Below are positions 49,847-60,100 of a DNA stretch of 64,000 nucleotides, piece by piece. The notes beneath the pieces are model-generated. The model was given only the letters and a program-made list of their open reading frames with translations. It was not told where the DNA came from and searched no databases. The stretch is from positions 3,968,001 to 4,032,000 of the forward strand of contig CAWAHD010000002.1 of the NCBI GenBank assembly GCA_963781785.1, read 5' to 3'. A program made the position numbers and the translations under genes. How positions within the stretch are numbered: position 1 is the stretch's first letter; every line of letters starts with the position of its first letter. This DNA comes from CAWAHD01 sp963781785. Its GTDB lineage: Bacteria > Planctomycetota > Planctomycetia > Isosphaerales > Isosphaeraceae.

Positions 49847-50497
49847 CTAGCTCGAGCCGCGGTCAGCGTTCATCGCCGGGCGGATGCGGAGCAGATAGCC
49901 CAGCGCCGCGAAATCATAAACCGCATGGGTAATCATGACCGTAAGGAGGTTATCGACGCCGTAAAAGACGGCTCCGAGGTAAACCCCGAGAATGGTGATG
50001 ATCACCATATAGGCGATTGAGATCGGATGCATGAGCCCGAACAGCAAGCTGGCCAGTCCCACCCCCAGGTAAATCGCGAGCCATTGGGTAACGTAAATCG
50101 CGAGCCATTGCGTGAACGAAGCCTGGAGCACGCCGCGGAACAACATCTCCTCGCCCACCCCCGCCGAGAGTGCGACCAAGCCGATCTCGGACCACGAGCT
50201 ATTCTCCAGCAAGGGTACGACTTCGTACTCGCAGAACTTCTTGACTTGGAGGAGCGGGCCCACCGGCCACCGCAACATCGCCAGGAACATCAGGATCAAA
50301 GGGACCGCCGCCAAGACCCCCAGGCCCGCATCCCGCATGCTCCAGCTCAACCGCGCAAGTGGCGGGTGCCCCAACAACCAGCCCAGAAACAGAGACAGAG
50401 GCGCCAGCCCCATTTCGAAGAAGACGGCGAAGATGATGATGACTTCCCGTCCGACCTTCTCATTCTCGGGCTCCTGGAGGGGGTCGTCCTCCATCAT
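49847..50497 (-). CDS. CPBP (CAAX-like) intramembrane metalloprotease
   Basis: The 216-residue protein has about seven membrane segments and the CPBP motifs VGEEMLFRGVLQ (EExxxR), LLFGLMHPIS (FxxxH) and MITHAVYDFAA (HxxxD/N), which form the metal and catalytic site. Such proteases handle prenylated proteins, bacteriocin immunity or regulatory cleavage. A 24-bp tandem duplication makes the sequence TQWLAIYVTQWLAIYL in the helix following motif 1, which is not expected in the family. Confidence 0.85.
   Translation of the reverse strand: MMEDDPLQEPENEKVGREVIIIFAVFFEMGLAPLSLFLGWLLGHPPLARLSWSMRDAGLGVLAAVPLILMFLAMLRWPVGPLLQVKKFCEYEVVPLLENSSWSEIGLVALSAGVGEEMLFRGVLQASFTQWLAIYVTQWLAIYLGVGLASLLFGLMHPISIAYMVIITILGVYLGAVFYGVDNLLTVMITHAVYDFAALGYLLRIRPAMNADRGSS
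50069..50116 (-). repeat. 24-bp tandem duplication inside the CPBP protease gene
   Basis: Two adjacent 24-base copies starting GTAAATCGCGAGCCATTG lie at 50069 and 50093 with one difference. They add eight residues in frame (TQWLAIY repeated) to a predicted membrane helix. Confidence 0.8.
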
Positions 50498-50846
50498 CGA
50501 CTCCTGGTTCTCAGGGTGACGGCCATTTCAACGCTGATCCAACCTTGGATTCTGGTCAGCGGGTGCCTCGGGGCTCGCCAGCGAATGCTCTTCAAGCTAG
50601 CGGGTTACACTGCGGATGTCGATGCCCCACCCATAACTCGGGTGGTCACATCTCCTATCAAGCCTTTGACGCTCAGCGATGTGATGGCCGCGGTTATCAT
50701 CTGCAGGCATTGGAGTTACGTGTGAGGCAGGCCGAGAAGCCTGCGTCACGCCGCGTCACACCAAGGAGTTTGCAGGCGGTGGTCCGCTTCGTTCCGACTC
50801 CGCCGGGTTCTCACCCGCGGGCATCCGCAGGCTGATCAAAGCCTCT

Positions 50847-50964
50847 TGTCAAGTCCCGATTGAGCACCAGAATTCGCCGCAACTTGGACGGGATCTTGTT
50901 TTTGTGTATTCCTAATGTTTTCATCGAAATCGGCTTCGCTCGTCGCATTTTCGTGGGTTTCGCC
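50847..50964 (+). repeat. Direct repeat B, copy 1
   Basis: This stretch (TGTCAAGTCCCGATTGAGCA ... CGTCGCATTTTCG ... TTTCGCC) recurs in the same orientation at 56087-56204 with roughly 75-80 percent identity by eye. The reverse strand gives an ATNEANFDE-like reading in both copies, a phrase I associate with dispersed planctomycete repeats. Confidence 0.6.
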
Positions 50965-51099
50965 CTCGGGGTGCCGCCGGCCGCGGATTGGATCGGACAG
51001 ATCGGACGGATAATACCCGGCGGCCACGCAGCGCGAAATGAAAAGAAATGACGAGTCTCCTCGCTGAACACCACCGGGTCGAAGCGAAAGGGCAACACT

Positions 51100-51174
51100 A
51101 ACCCGAAGCGTCAGCGAGGGATGCCTCAAGTTCCTTGCGGCGCCACGCCAGAGCCCTCGCTCACGCTTCGGGTT
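51100..51174. repeat. Palindromic AACCCGAAGCG repeat
   Basis: Arms AACCCGAAGCGTCAGCGAGG (51100-51120 with one more G) and its reverse complement at 51154-51174 match in 20 of 21 positions around a 33-base spacer. This belongs to a class of GC-rich palindromes dispersed between planctomycete genes. Confidence 0.65.
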
Positions 51175-51928
51175 GGTATGTGGCACGAGTCACGCTGTGG
51201 ACAGGGATCGGCGCCTGCCGAATTTCTGGGTGGTGTTCAGCGAGAAGTGTCGAAATGACAGGCACTTTTGGGACGAAGAGACCGAGCGGAATCACACGCC
51301 TGGCCGATTAATGCAACGCCTGACTCCGCCAGATTCTTAGTTGCGATCCCGTTGCAAAACCGGCTCGAATTCGGCCTGCGTTCCGCGCCGTCGGGGAGAT
51401 CTTGCCGATTGTGCCAAACGAAAGGGTTCCGGCCGCCATTCGCATCCTTTCCCACCACGCCGCACGACTCGCCGTGTGGTAGAATTAGGAAAGTCCGCGC
51501 CTCGGCGATGGCTCTCTGCATCGCGACATATCTCCGAAACAGTATTCGTGGGTCGGAGAGCGCTGAGACTGTACTGGCCTGGCCCACCCCAAGCGAATTC
51601 GCTGAGGGCTAGGGGTGGGTATTGACCAAGAATGATGGAAGGGTGAATCAGACATCTCGCCTCTTTGAGTCCGCTTCTGGACGGTAATTCCCCGAGGTCC
51701 CGCGAACTGCTTGACTCGATCCCGCTGGTCGTTCCTCTCGCCGTTTTTCTTCATTCTTCCGCCCTCCCTCCTCCGCGCTTTTCCACTGCAACCCGACCTT
51801 GGCGTTGGCGATGTAATCCGGGTCTGACCCGCTTCGGTACGCCAGCCACCAATGCACTCCTGCCGAACTACCAAAGCCCATGTTTTTTTGAACGTCCGAA
51901 CACGGAAGGATTGCCACGGAAAAGTGGC

Positions 51929-52380
51929 ACAATTGGCCTTCGTTGGCGCACCCTGCCGCGGCGACGGCAGTACCCCGCGCAACCTCAAGGAAGATTTCGG
52001 TTTTCGTCGTGCGGCGATGGACTCCAGGAGTGGCAGGAAAGTGGCACGCGGTGGCATGTTTGTTTTTCAGCGGGTCTTCGTGCCAGTTCCTGCGCGGGTT
52101 TTGGACATGGTTCAACGCGGGTAACACTCCGGGTAGACCAGCCCGACGCGCAAGCGAGGGTAAGCCGAACCCTCGCTTGCGCGTCGGGCTGGTGTGATCG
52201 CTTAGGACGCCTCCGAAAAGCGTTACCCAAACGGACGACCCATTGAACCATGCCAATCGTGGGACAATTGGCCTTCGTTGGCGCGCCTCCACATGGCGAC
52301 GGCAGTCCCCTGCGCAAGCTCAAGGAAGATTTCGGCTTTCGTCGTCGCGCGATGGGCTCCAGGAGTGGCGCAAAATGGCA
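51929..52380 (+). repeat. Direct repeat A, two copies 335 bp apart
   Basis: A module of about 118 bp occurs at 51929-52046 and 52264-52380 (ACAATTGGCCTTCGTTGGCG ... CTCAAGGAAGATTTCGG ... CTCCAGGAGTGGC), about 80 percent identical by eye. The palindrome at 52137-52193 lies between the copies. Confidence 0.65.
52137..52193. repeat. Perfect 24-bp inverted repeat
   Basis: Arms at 52137-52160 and 52170-52193 (ACCAGCCCGACGCGCAAGCG plus AGGG and its exact complement) are separated by 9 bases. This would form a very stable hairpin. It is a typical dispersed planctomycete intergenic palindrome and may act as terminator or REP element. Confidence 0.75.
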
Positions 52381-52722
52381 CTTGATGGCACTTTTCAGGA
52401 AGTCTCTGTGTCGCCCTGCGCACCGTGCGAGGGCCTGGGCTGGCCGGCACGCCCTCGAGGGACAAGGAAGTGGAAAATCAGCCTCAACGAGCCTCGGCCT
52501 CTCCCGAACGAACGCCATTCCATCGAAGTCTCTCGCCAAATCTGAACCACGATGGGCGGGTAAACGCAAACGTCGAGGACGCAACGGGCGTCGCTTTATA
52601 ATCTCGTCAGGTGACAGAACACGAAATTGACCCCAGCTCGTCGCGCGCCCACGCTCTTGTCAGGCGACACTAATTGTGACCCCCAGGCGCGTACTGAACC
52701 CCACCTGGCGTAAGTTATGAAT

Positions 52723-53580
52723 TTATCGGTTCTTCCCGCTTGTCGCTGACCTTTTTTCGATCTTCACCTCCGTTTCGTCACGGCACCCGTCGGCGTGGGT
52801 GTTCGCCAACCTTGATCGAATCAATCCACTCTTGCGTTTTTCCCGGAGCCGGTAACTCTCGCCGGTGATTATCAGCGTGTGGCTATGATGAAGCAACCGG
52901 TCCAGGATTGCCGTTGCCAGCACCTCATCGCCGAAGACGATCCCCCAGTCCGAAACCCGCTGGTTGGTCGTCACCAGTAGACTCCCTTTCTCATAGCGAC
53001 GATTGACCAACTGGAAAAACAGATGCGCTGCCCGACGCTCAAAGGGCAAGTAGCCCAGCTCGTCGATGATCAGCAGACGCGGCTTTGAGTACTCGGTCAA
53101 TTTTTCAGCGAGGTTGCCCTCCGATTCGGCCTTTCCCAGCGTCGCCAGCAGGGCCGTGGCGGTCGTGAAGCGGGCCGTGTGGCCTTGCTCCACGACCTTG
53201 CGGCCCAGTCCCACGGCGAGGTGGGTCTTGCCAACACCAGGAGGTCCAAATATCAACACGTTCTCTCCGTGCGATAGGAAATGTCCGGTGCTGAGCTCCC
53301 GAATCAGCCGCTCATCGACCGAAGGCTGGAACGAGAAGTCGAACTCCTCGATTGTCCGAACGCACGGGAAGTGGGCGATCCTCATTGCCATCTGGACCCG
53401 CTTGCTCTCTTTGGCGTCCACCTCCCGACCCAGAATCCGCTCGAGGAACTCCAGGTAGGTCCACTGCTCCTTGGTCGCCTCCGAGAGTACTGCCGGTAGC
53501 GTCTCACGCAGGTGGGGCAATTGGAGCCGCTTCAGCGCCGAGAAGATGCGCTCCTCGTGGGGATCGATCACCGTGCTCAT
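52723..53580 (-). CDS. istB: IS21 helper ATPase IstB
   Basis: The 285-residue AAA+ protein starts MSTVIDPHEERIFSALKRL at ATG 53580 and carries Walker A FGPPGVGKTHLAVGL, Walker B LLIIDELGYLPF, the SLLVTTNQRVSDWG sensor region and the late AILDRLLHHSHTLIITG. The start overlaps the end of istA by four bases (ATGA), so translation is coupled. It acts with IstA in strand transfer. Confidence 0.95.
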   Translation of the reverse strand: MSTVIDPHEERIFSALKRLQLPHLRETLPAVLSEATKEQWTYLEFLERILGREVDAKESKRVQMAMRIAHFPCVRTIEEFDFSFQPSVDERLIRELSTGHFLSHGENVLIFGPPGVGKTHLAVGLGRKVVEQGHTARFTTATALLATLGKAESEGNLAEKLTEYSKPRLLIIDELGYLPFERRAAHLFFQLVNRRYEKGSLLVTTNQRVSDWGIVFGDEVLATAILDRLLHHSHTLIITGESYRLREKRKSGLIRSRLANTHADGCRDETEVKIEKRSATSGKNR

Positions 53581-54917
53581 GGCTGACCTCCTTCGACGAG
53601 CTCGGCGTACACGGAAAGCGGCCGGGCCAGGGGACAAGGGAGCTGCTCCGAAGTCGCCGGAGTCTGCGTGGTCAGCTCGGACCGGAACAAGCCTTCGAAG
53701 TGGGCCGGGTTGCGGACCCACGCGAAGGGTTCGTAGCACCGGACATGCTCGGCGATGCAACGGCCGCGGAGCCAGATGTCCACCCGATCTTCCTTGATCA
53801 AGACCTCGACGGTTTCGCGGACATGCCAATGCGGAGCACTATATCGCACTGTATCGACATCAACAAAGCAGTCGGCGCTGACGCGACGCTTCAGCCGGCG
53901 AGTGCGTACAGCCAGAGGGCGCACCGGCAGGGGTTGAAGGGTCCGACGCTCATCACGCTCGAAGCGGACGTTGGGCTTTTCCCTGGTCGTGCCGTGCACC
54001 CGCTCGTCGGCAACCTCGACGATCCACCACGCCAGGTGACGCTGCAGATCCCCGAAGGAGGCAAACGAGCGTCCAGCCAGGGCATTTCGCTTGACGTAGC
54101 CGACGCCTCGTTCGATCTTTCCCTTGGTCCGAGCGCGGCGAGGACGACAGGCTTTGGGTGTCAGCCCACGGTCACGGCAAAAAGTCTCAAATCCAGGATT
54201 CCAGACCACCTGGCCGGACTGGCGATCGTGGGAGATCACCAGCGGGGAGGCGTTGTCGCAGAGGATTTGCTGGGGCAGTCCCCCGAAATGTCGAAAGGCC
54301 CCCTCCAGGCCTTCGAGCCAGTCGTCCTGCCGCTGGGCGAGGAAAGCTCGGCAGTAGAGCCGGCGCGAGTATCCCAGCACGGCGGTCATGAGGAAGACCT
54401 TCACCGGTTGTCCGCCGATCCGGACGATCTTTTCACCGAAGTCGATTTGCATCTGCTGGCCCGGCGGGGTCTCGAATCGGACTGTCGCCAGCTTTTGGGC
54501 TTTTTCTTCTCGCCGTAGCGGAGCCACTGCCCGCTGCAGGGTCCGCAAATCGACCTCGATGCCATTGCGGGCTAACTCCTGCTGAATGACGACGGTATTT
54601 CCCTCGGCGAGGGTACGGTAGAGTCGATGCACTTCACTGAGCGTAGCGGCGTCGAGACGACGGGCTGCGGGCCGCTCCTGAAAGCCGACCGCGGCTCCCG
54701 CGAGATAACGGCGCACGGTGTTGCGCGAGATTCCCAACTCACGAGCAATCCGTTTGCGCCCCGGACCTTGGCTGACAAGTTCGTGGATCCGATCCACGAT
54801 CGCCGGTTTCACCATCCCTGCGTCCTCCTGCGCGTCGCGCAGGTGGACGTGTGTCAGGTCCAACGACTGGTCCGCCTGCGTCTCGTGCAGATTGACCAAA
54901 TCAGCAGTTTTGTCCAT
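53577..54917 (-). CDS. istA: IS21-family transposase IstA
   Basis: The 446-residue protein has an N-terminal helix-turn-helix (GRKRIARELGISRNTVRRYL), a DDE core with QQMQIDFGEKIVRI (first Asp), QILCDNASPLV (second Asp) and RTKGKIERGVGYVKRN (Glu), and a C-terminal beta domain. The frame is intact. The start ATG at 54917 is followed by a charged region; homology begins at about residue 35, where an ATG at 54815 (MVKPAIVDRIHELV) is an alternative. Confidence 0.9.
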   Translation of the reverse strand: MDKTADLVNLHETQADQSLDLTHVHLRDAQEDAGMVKPAIVDRIHELVSQGPGRKRIARELGISRNTVRRYLAGAAVGFQERPAARRLDAATLSEVHRLYRTLAEGNTVVIQQELARNGIEVDLRTLQRAVAPLRREEKAQKLATVRFETPPGQQMQIDFGEKIVRIGGQPVKVFLMTAVLGYSRRLYCRAFLAQRQDDWLEGLEGAFRHFGGLPQQILCDNASPLVISHDRQSGQVVWNPGFETFCRDRGLTPKACRPRRARTKGKIERGVGYVKRNALAGRSFASFGDLQRHLAWWIVEVADERVHGTTREKPNVRFERDERRTLQPLPVRPLAVRTRRLKRRVSADCFVDVDTVRYSAPHWHVRETVEVLIKEDRVDIWLRGRCIAEHVRCYEPFAWVRNPAHFEGLFRSELTTQTPATSEQLPCPLARPLSVYAELVEGGQP

Positions 54918-55250
54918 ATCCCCTCCTCAAAAGGCGAGCACGGAGGGGTCAGTTTTACTGTCACTAGGGGTGGTCAATTTTGGTGTCGCCTGACAGCTCT
55001 CTTCGCGCGCGTACAACTTAATTATGCCACAGTGTCGAAAATTGGGACGTACCTACCGCGCGGTATACGGCGTGCGATGCGCTCCCAAGCGTTTGGCTAA
55101 TTGGCGGTTGTGGTATTTTCCCGAATATTGTTGGGCGACATTAGCGTGGGAAAGCGGAATAGGTCCGCTATTGGCAATATGGGCTGGTTGGAAGCTCCCC
55201 TGACTTAGCAATATCGGACCTGTCCCGTTTTCCCCGAACAGAGTCCGCTG

Positions 55251-56077
55251 TTTTGCCGGTTGTGCCGGATGGACCGCTTGACTCGATCCCGCTGGTCGTT
55301 CCTCTCGCCGTTTTTCTTCATCAGCCCCCACCGCCCGAAACGCGTCCCCGTATTGATTCATCCTTCACCCTTCATCCTTCATCCTTTCCTCGCTCAAAAC
55401 TGACCGCCAAAACGTGTGTCGCAGTCCGGATCGATGGCGCACTGCCCCCGCCGAAGGGGCGATCTTCCGCAAGTGCAGTGGCGGCTGTGGCTTTCGTGTT
55501 TTGGCGAGGTGCTTTTGTGTGTCGCAAAATGTGGCAAAATGTCTCACTTTTAGCGAGTTTTCGAGCAAATGATCAGTAGCCCGGCAGCGGCGGGTATCCC
55601 GGGGGCGTGAGGTCTGCCGCGCTTTCACGGAGTTGCTCCTCTGCGGGGTTCTTGAGAGATCGTACAAATTGGTACGCCGCGGTCAGTTTTCACCGCGTCT
55701 CCGTTGTGCCCGGGTCACCGTTCTCAGCCCGGGGCCCAGGCTGGCCGGCACACCCTGCAAAGGGCAAAGAATTGGAGAGCCTTCGCCAGCAACCTGCCAA
55801 TTCCGTCGCCAACCAACGTCTTGCTGGGTCGTCTGGAAAGTCGTTGGACGCAAGGCGCGCAACTCTGCCGGTCTTCCAGTTGCTTTAGGGGAGCAAAAGC
55901 GGCGTGAATTCCGGCCCGGCTGCGCGGCTCAGTGTGGGGTTTTGCCAGTTGTGCCGGATGGACCGCTCGACTCGATCCCGCTGGTCGTTCCTCTCGCCGT
56001 TTTTCTTCATCAGCCCCCACCGCCCGAGACGTGTCCCCGTACTGATTCATTCTTCACCCTTCAGCCTTCATCCTTTC
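55251..56077 (+). repeat. Direct repeat C, two copies 690 bp apart
   Basis: A 137-bp module at 55251-55387 recurs at 55940-56077 with more than 90 percent identity (TGTGCCGGATGGACCGCT, GACTCGATCCCGCTGGTCGT, CTCTCGCCGTTTTTCTTCAT). A shorter copy is present at 51711-51754, across the IS21 element. Confidence 0.75.
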
Positions 56078-56086
56078 GTCGCCCCC

Positions 56087-56204
56087 TGTCAAGTCTCGGA
56101 TCGACGCCAGAATTCGCCGTAACTGGAGCGGAATATTGTGGTTCCATGATCCGAACCATTTCGTCGAAATTGGCTTCGTTGGTCGCATTTTCGCGGATTT
56201 CGCC
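56087..56204 (+). repeat. Direct repeat B, copy 2
   Basis: Same orientation and order as the module at 50847-50964, so repeat B flanks the whole desert including IS21 copy 2. Recombination between the copies would delete about 5.2 kb. Confidence 0.6.
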
Positions 56205-57135
56205 CCGATCGGTCATCACACCCTCGCACGCCTGGACGGCGGCAGCATCGCTCACACGATCGTGTGGCGTTCCCCCCAAGAACCGGTTGATGCTCGTCGT
56301 CGATCCCACGCAGCGAAGTGAGGAGTCAGCGCCGACAACGATCCCTCCACTGGATTCTGACACACAAGCTCGCCGCGGGCTACTCTTTGCGCCGCTTTCC
56401 TCAGGCCCGTAATCGGACCAACCCGGACGGCAGGCATGACCGCGCCGACGGTCAGAATCAGAAGCGGGCGGTGAGTGGTCGTATCCAGCGGCTATCGTGT
56501 CTTCGAGCACTCACCCAGGTCGCCCGGTGAAACTCGCGCGGGTCTCGACGAAGAGGAGCGGAGACGAGCAAAGGCAGAGAATCTAGCCACAGATGCACAC
56601 AGATAAGTCAAGCGAACGAGCGGGTGATGCAGACAGACTGACAGGGACACACCGAGGGTGAGGGACCCGCTCGCGCGTGTCGATCCGCCGGCCGACGGCG
56701 CCACTGCGATCGGGCGGCAGGCTCGCTTGACGGTTTGCGCTGGCTGCATTTCGCTTGATTTCAACCTTCTGTCCGCGCGACGTTTTACGCTGGGTCCGGT
56801 CCGCCTGTTGTTCAAATGAAGAGCGTTTACCGGATCTGATCCCACGAATGAGCTTTCTTCGAGTCCGGCGGATTCGCGGGTCGGGGGTCACTCCCCGACT
56901 TCTCGGCGGTGCTCCGCGCTACATGCACTGCAGCGGACGTTCCTCGGTAAGACGCGACAGGTCCTCGCAAAGCGCCTGCCCGACCGTGTATCCTATCATG
57001 CAGTTGCGGACCGATGCAGAACGTCGCAGCCAGACCCGGTCGGACCATCGCGAGCACGATCCCGATGACTGCCGCGACCAGCCACCGTCGCCTGCCCGTT
57101 TTCGACACCCGGCCCAATGAAATGACGCTCGTCGA

Positions 57136-60100
57136 ATGAGAGCGGATCCCGACGTGAACACGACGATCGACGTTCCCGAATCCGGCCAGATTGTCCGCGT
57201 GCGACAGCGCCAGTACCTCGTCGAAGACGTGGTGCCGCCAAGCCCCGGCGACGATGCGACCCTCGTCAAGATGTCGTGCGTGGACGACGATGCCCAGGGC
57301 CAACCGCTGGCGGTCCTCTGGGAGAAGGAAGTCGACCCGGAGGTCCTGACCGGGGAGACTTGGCAGAAGATCGCCGAGCGAGGATTTGATTCCCGCAACC
57401 TTTTCTCTGCTTATCTGCATACGCTCCGCTGGAACTGCGTCACGAGTACGGACGCAAACCTTTTTCAGTCGCCATTCCGAGCCGGAATCCGGACCGACGC
57501 ATACCAGCTCGAACCGCTCCGCAAGGCTTTACGATTACCCCGCGTCAACCTCTTTATCGCGGACGACGTGGGGCTGGGTAAGACGATCGAGGCAGGACTC
57601 ATCGCTCGTGAATTGCTCCTGAGAAAGAAAGTACAGGACATCGTCGTCGCTTGCCCTCCTTCCATGCTGCTTCAGTGGCAGGACGAGCTGGAGGACCGAT
57701 TCGGGATGGTCTTCCAGATTCTCGACAAGGAGTACATCGCCAGGGTCCGCCAGGAACGAGGGTACGCCGTCAACCCCTGGACGACCCATTCACGATTCCT
57801 GGTCTCTCACCGGCTGCTCATCGACGAAGATTACGCTGGAACTCTCCGCGACTGGCTCACGGACTTTCGACCGGGGTCGCTTCTGATCTTGGATGAAGCA
57901 CACCACGCCGCCCCATCCAGCGGCGCGCGGTATGCCATCGACTCCAAGATCACCCGGGCCATCAGAGATCTGGCCGTGCGGTTCGAGCACCGGCTGTTCC
58001 TCTCGGCGACACCCCACAACGGCCATTCCAACAGCTTCTCGGCGCTCCTCGAAATCCTCGACCCCCAGCGTTTCTGCCGGGGAGTTCCGGTCAAGGGTAA
58101 GGAAGGCCGAGCCCTGCTCGACGAGGTCATGGTGCGCCGCCTCAAGGAGGACCTCCGTGCCGTCGAGGGTGGCTTTCCGAGACGCGTTCCCAGGCAGATC
58201 GACATCGACGGCCTTGCTGCCGATGCCCCCGAGCTGAAGCTCTCCATCCTGCTCAACCAGTACCGTGAGGTTCGTGAGGACCGGCTCAAGGTCGAGACCA
58301 AACGCAAGCAGGCGGCAGCCGCCTTGCTCGTCTCAGGACTCCAGCAGCGGCTGCTTTCCTCGATCGAAGCCTTTGCCCGGACTCTCAGGGTTCACCGCAA
58401 GACAATGGAGCGTCACTGGGCGGAAGCCGAGAGCGAGAAGACCCCCGATAGAGAAGGCGAGGTCCAGCTCGATCTCATCTCCGTGGGCGTCGACAACGAT
58501 GACGACCGGGCCACGCTCCCGGAGGGCGAGCTTCAGGCCGAGGAGGATGCCCAGATCGAGGCCGCCTCACGAGCAAGCGCGGGTGGAACCAAGACGGCGA
58601 CCGCCCGCGAGCGGCAACTCCTCGAAGAGATGTCCCGGATCGCCGACGATAACCGGGGCCGACCAGATGCCCGCATCCAGAAGCTTCTGGAGTGGATCCG
58701 GAAAAATCAGTGCCCGGGGCTCCCGTCCTCCGGGGCGACTGCAACCGGGCCACCCGCTCAGTGGAATGAGACTCGCGTTCTCATCTTCACGGAATATGAC
58801 GACACGAAGCGCTACCTGGTCCAGCAGCTTGCCGATGCGATTGCCGCAACCGACCGAGCCAACCAGCGGATCGCGGTCTACCACGGCCCGACACCCCAGG
58901 CCGAGCGTGAGGACATCAAGCGGGCTTTCAACGCCGACCCGAAGAAGAACCCGCTACGCATCCTGGTCGCGACGGATGCAGCGCGCGAGGGACTGAATCT
59001 CCAGACCCACTGCTGGAACCTGTTCCACCTCGACGTGCCGTGGAATCCCAGCCGGATGGAACAGCGCAACGGCCGCATCGACCGCAAGCTCCAACCGAAA
59101 GACGAGGTGTTCTGCCACTACTTCGTCTACCGCCAGCGTGTCGAAGACCGAATTCTCGAAGCCCTGGTTCGCAAGACCGAGATCATCAAGCGAGAGCTCG
59201 GGAGTCTCTCCCAGGTTCTTGAAGGCCGCCTCGCGACCACGCTCAGCCAAGGCATCCGGCATCGTGATGTCATACGCCTCGAGGCGGAGATCACAAGCAC
59301 AGACCTGGAGGCCGAGAGCAAGCAGACGGTGGAGGAGGAACTGGAGGCATCCCGCGAGCGTCAGGAAGACCTGAAGGCCCAGATTAAACGCCTCCAAGGA
59401 CGACTCAAGGCTTCCCAAGATTGGATCGCGCTCACCGAGGACCACTTCCGCGACGCCATCACTTGCGGGCTGGAGCTCATGGGGGCTCAGCCTCTGGGCG
59501 CATCGCCCGTCGCTGCCGGAGCAAGCTCCAAGACACCCCGATTCGTATTTCCCGCTCTCGACCAGCGACGGGGAGCTGATCCCACCTGGGCCGAGACCAT
59601 GGATACGCTGCGCGTTCCTCGCCGTCGCGACCAGAAACCCTGGGAATGGCGCAGCACGTCCCCCATCCGGCCGGTCGTCTTTGAAGACACGGGCACGATG
59701 GACGACGACGTGGTCCACCTCCACCTCGAACATCGGGTGGTCCAGCGACTTCTGGGCCGCTTCAGGTCCCAGGGTTTCATTCACCATGATCTTTCGCGAG
59801 CCTGCCTCGCCCAGACGACTGACGCGATCCCTCGCGTGATTCTGCTCGGGCGTCTCTGTCTCTACGGCCCAAGAGCCGCGCGGCTCCACGAGGTGATCGT
59901 TCCGGTCGCTGCCCGCTGGGTCGAGCTCTCCCAGAGAAAGGGACAGCCTTTGAAGCCGTTCAAGGAAGACCAGGTTGCCGAGTCGAAAACCCTCGACTTG
60001 CTTGAAGACGCTCTACTGCCATCCGGACATCCTGACGTCAATCATGTCATCAAGGAAAAGCTCCAGAGCGCGGCGCCCGAGGACATCCGGCAACTCCTTC

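Larger units (their letters stand above)
50498..52652. other. Repeat-rich gene desert (left of IS21 copy 2)
   Basis: About 2.2 kb with no supported gene. It consists of repeated modules, several of which recur on the other side of the IS21 element: a 118-bp module at 50847-50964 (again at 56087-56204), a GACTCGATCCCGCTGGTCGT module at 51711-51754 (again at 55277 and 55970), and two palindromes. The frames seen here are by-products of these repeats and stay open mainly because of high GC. Confidence 0.6.
52658..54995 (-). mobile_element. IS21-family insertion sequence (second copy, intact)
   Basis: The element is 2338 bp. The ends are TGTCAGGCGACAC (52658-52670) and GTGTCGCCTGACA (54983-54995), perfect inverted repeats, followed inward by AT-rich ATTGTGACC / GGTCAATTTT repeats. 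A 5-bp duplication GCTCT flanks it (52653-52657 and 54996-55000). Both genes are open. It differs from the first IS21 element in sequence and ends, so it is a separate lineage. A degenerate second end-like sequence (GTCAGGTGACAG) lies outside at about 52606. Confidence 0.85.
55001..57135. other. Repeat-rich gene desert (right of IS21 copy 2)
   Basis: About 2.1 kb without a supported gene. It contains two long copies of repeat C, copy 2 of repeat B and further low-complexity tracts. The segment 56.5-57.1 kb has no clear repeats and may include the promoter of the DISARM-like operon; I could not identify one. Frames on both strands are inconsistent and lack domains. Confidence 0.55.

Noticed and set aside
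51485..52584. Several 100-200-codon frames in the repeat desert
   Set aside because: They are made of repeated intergenic modules, overlap each other on both strands and carry no domain or ribosome binding site.
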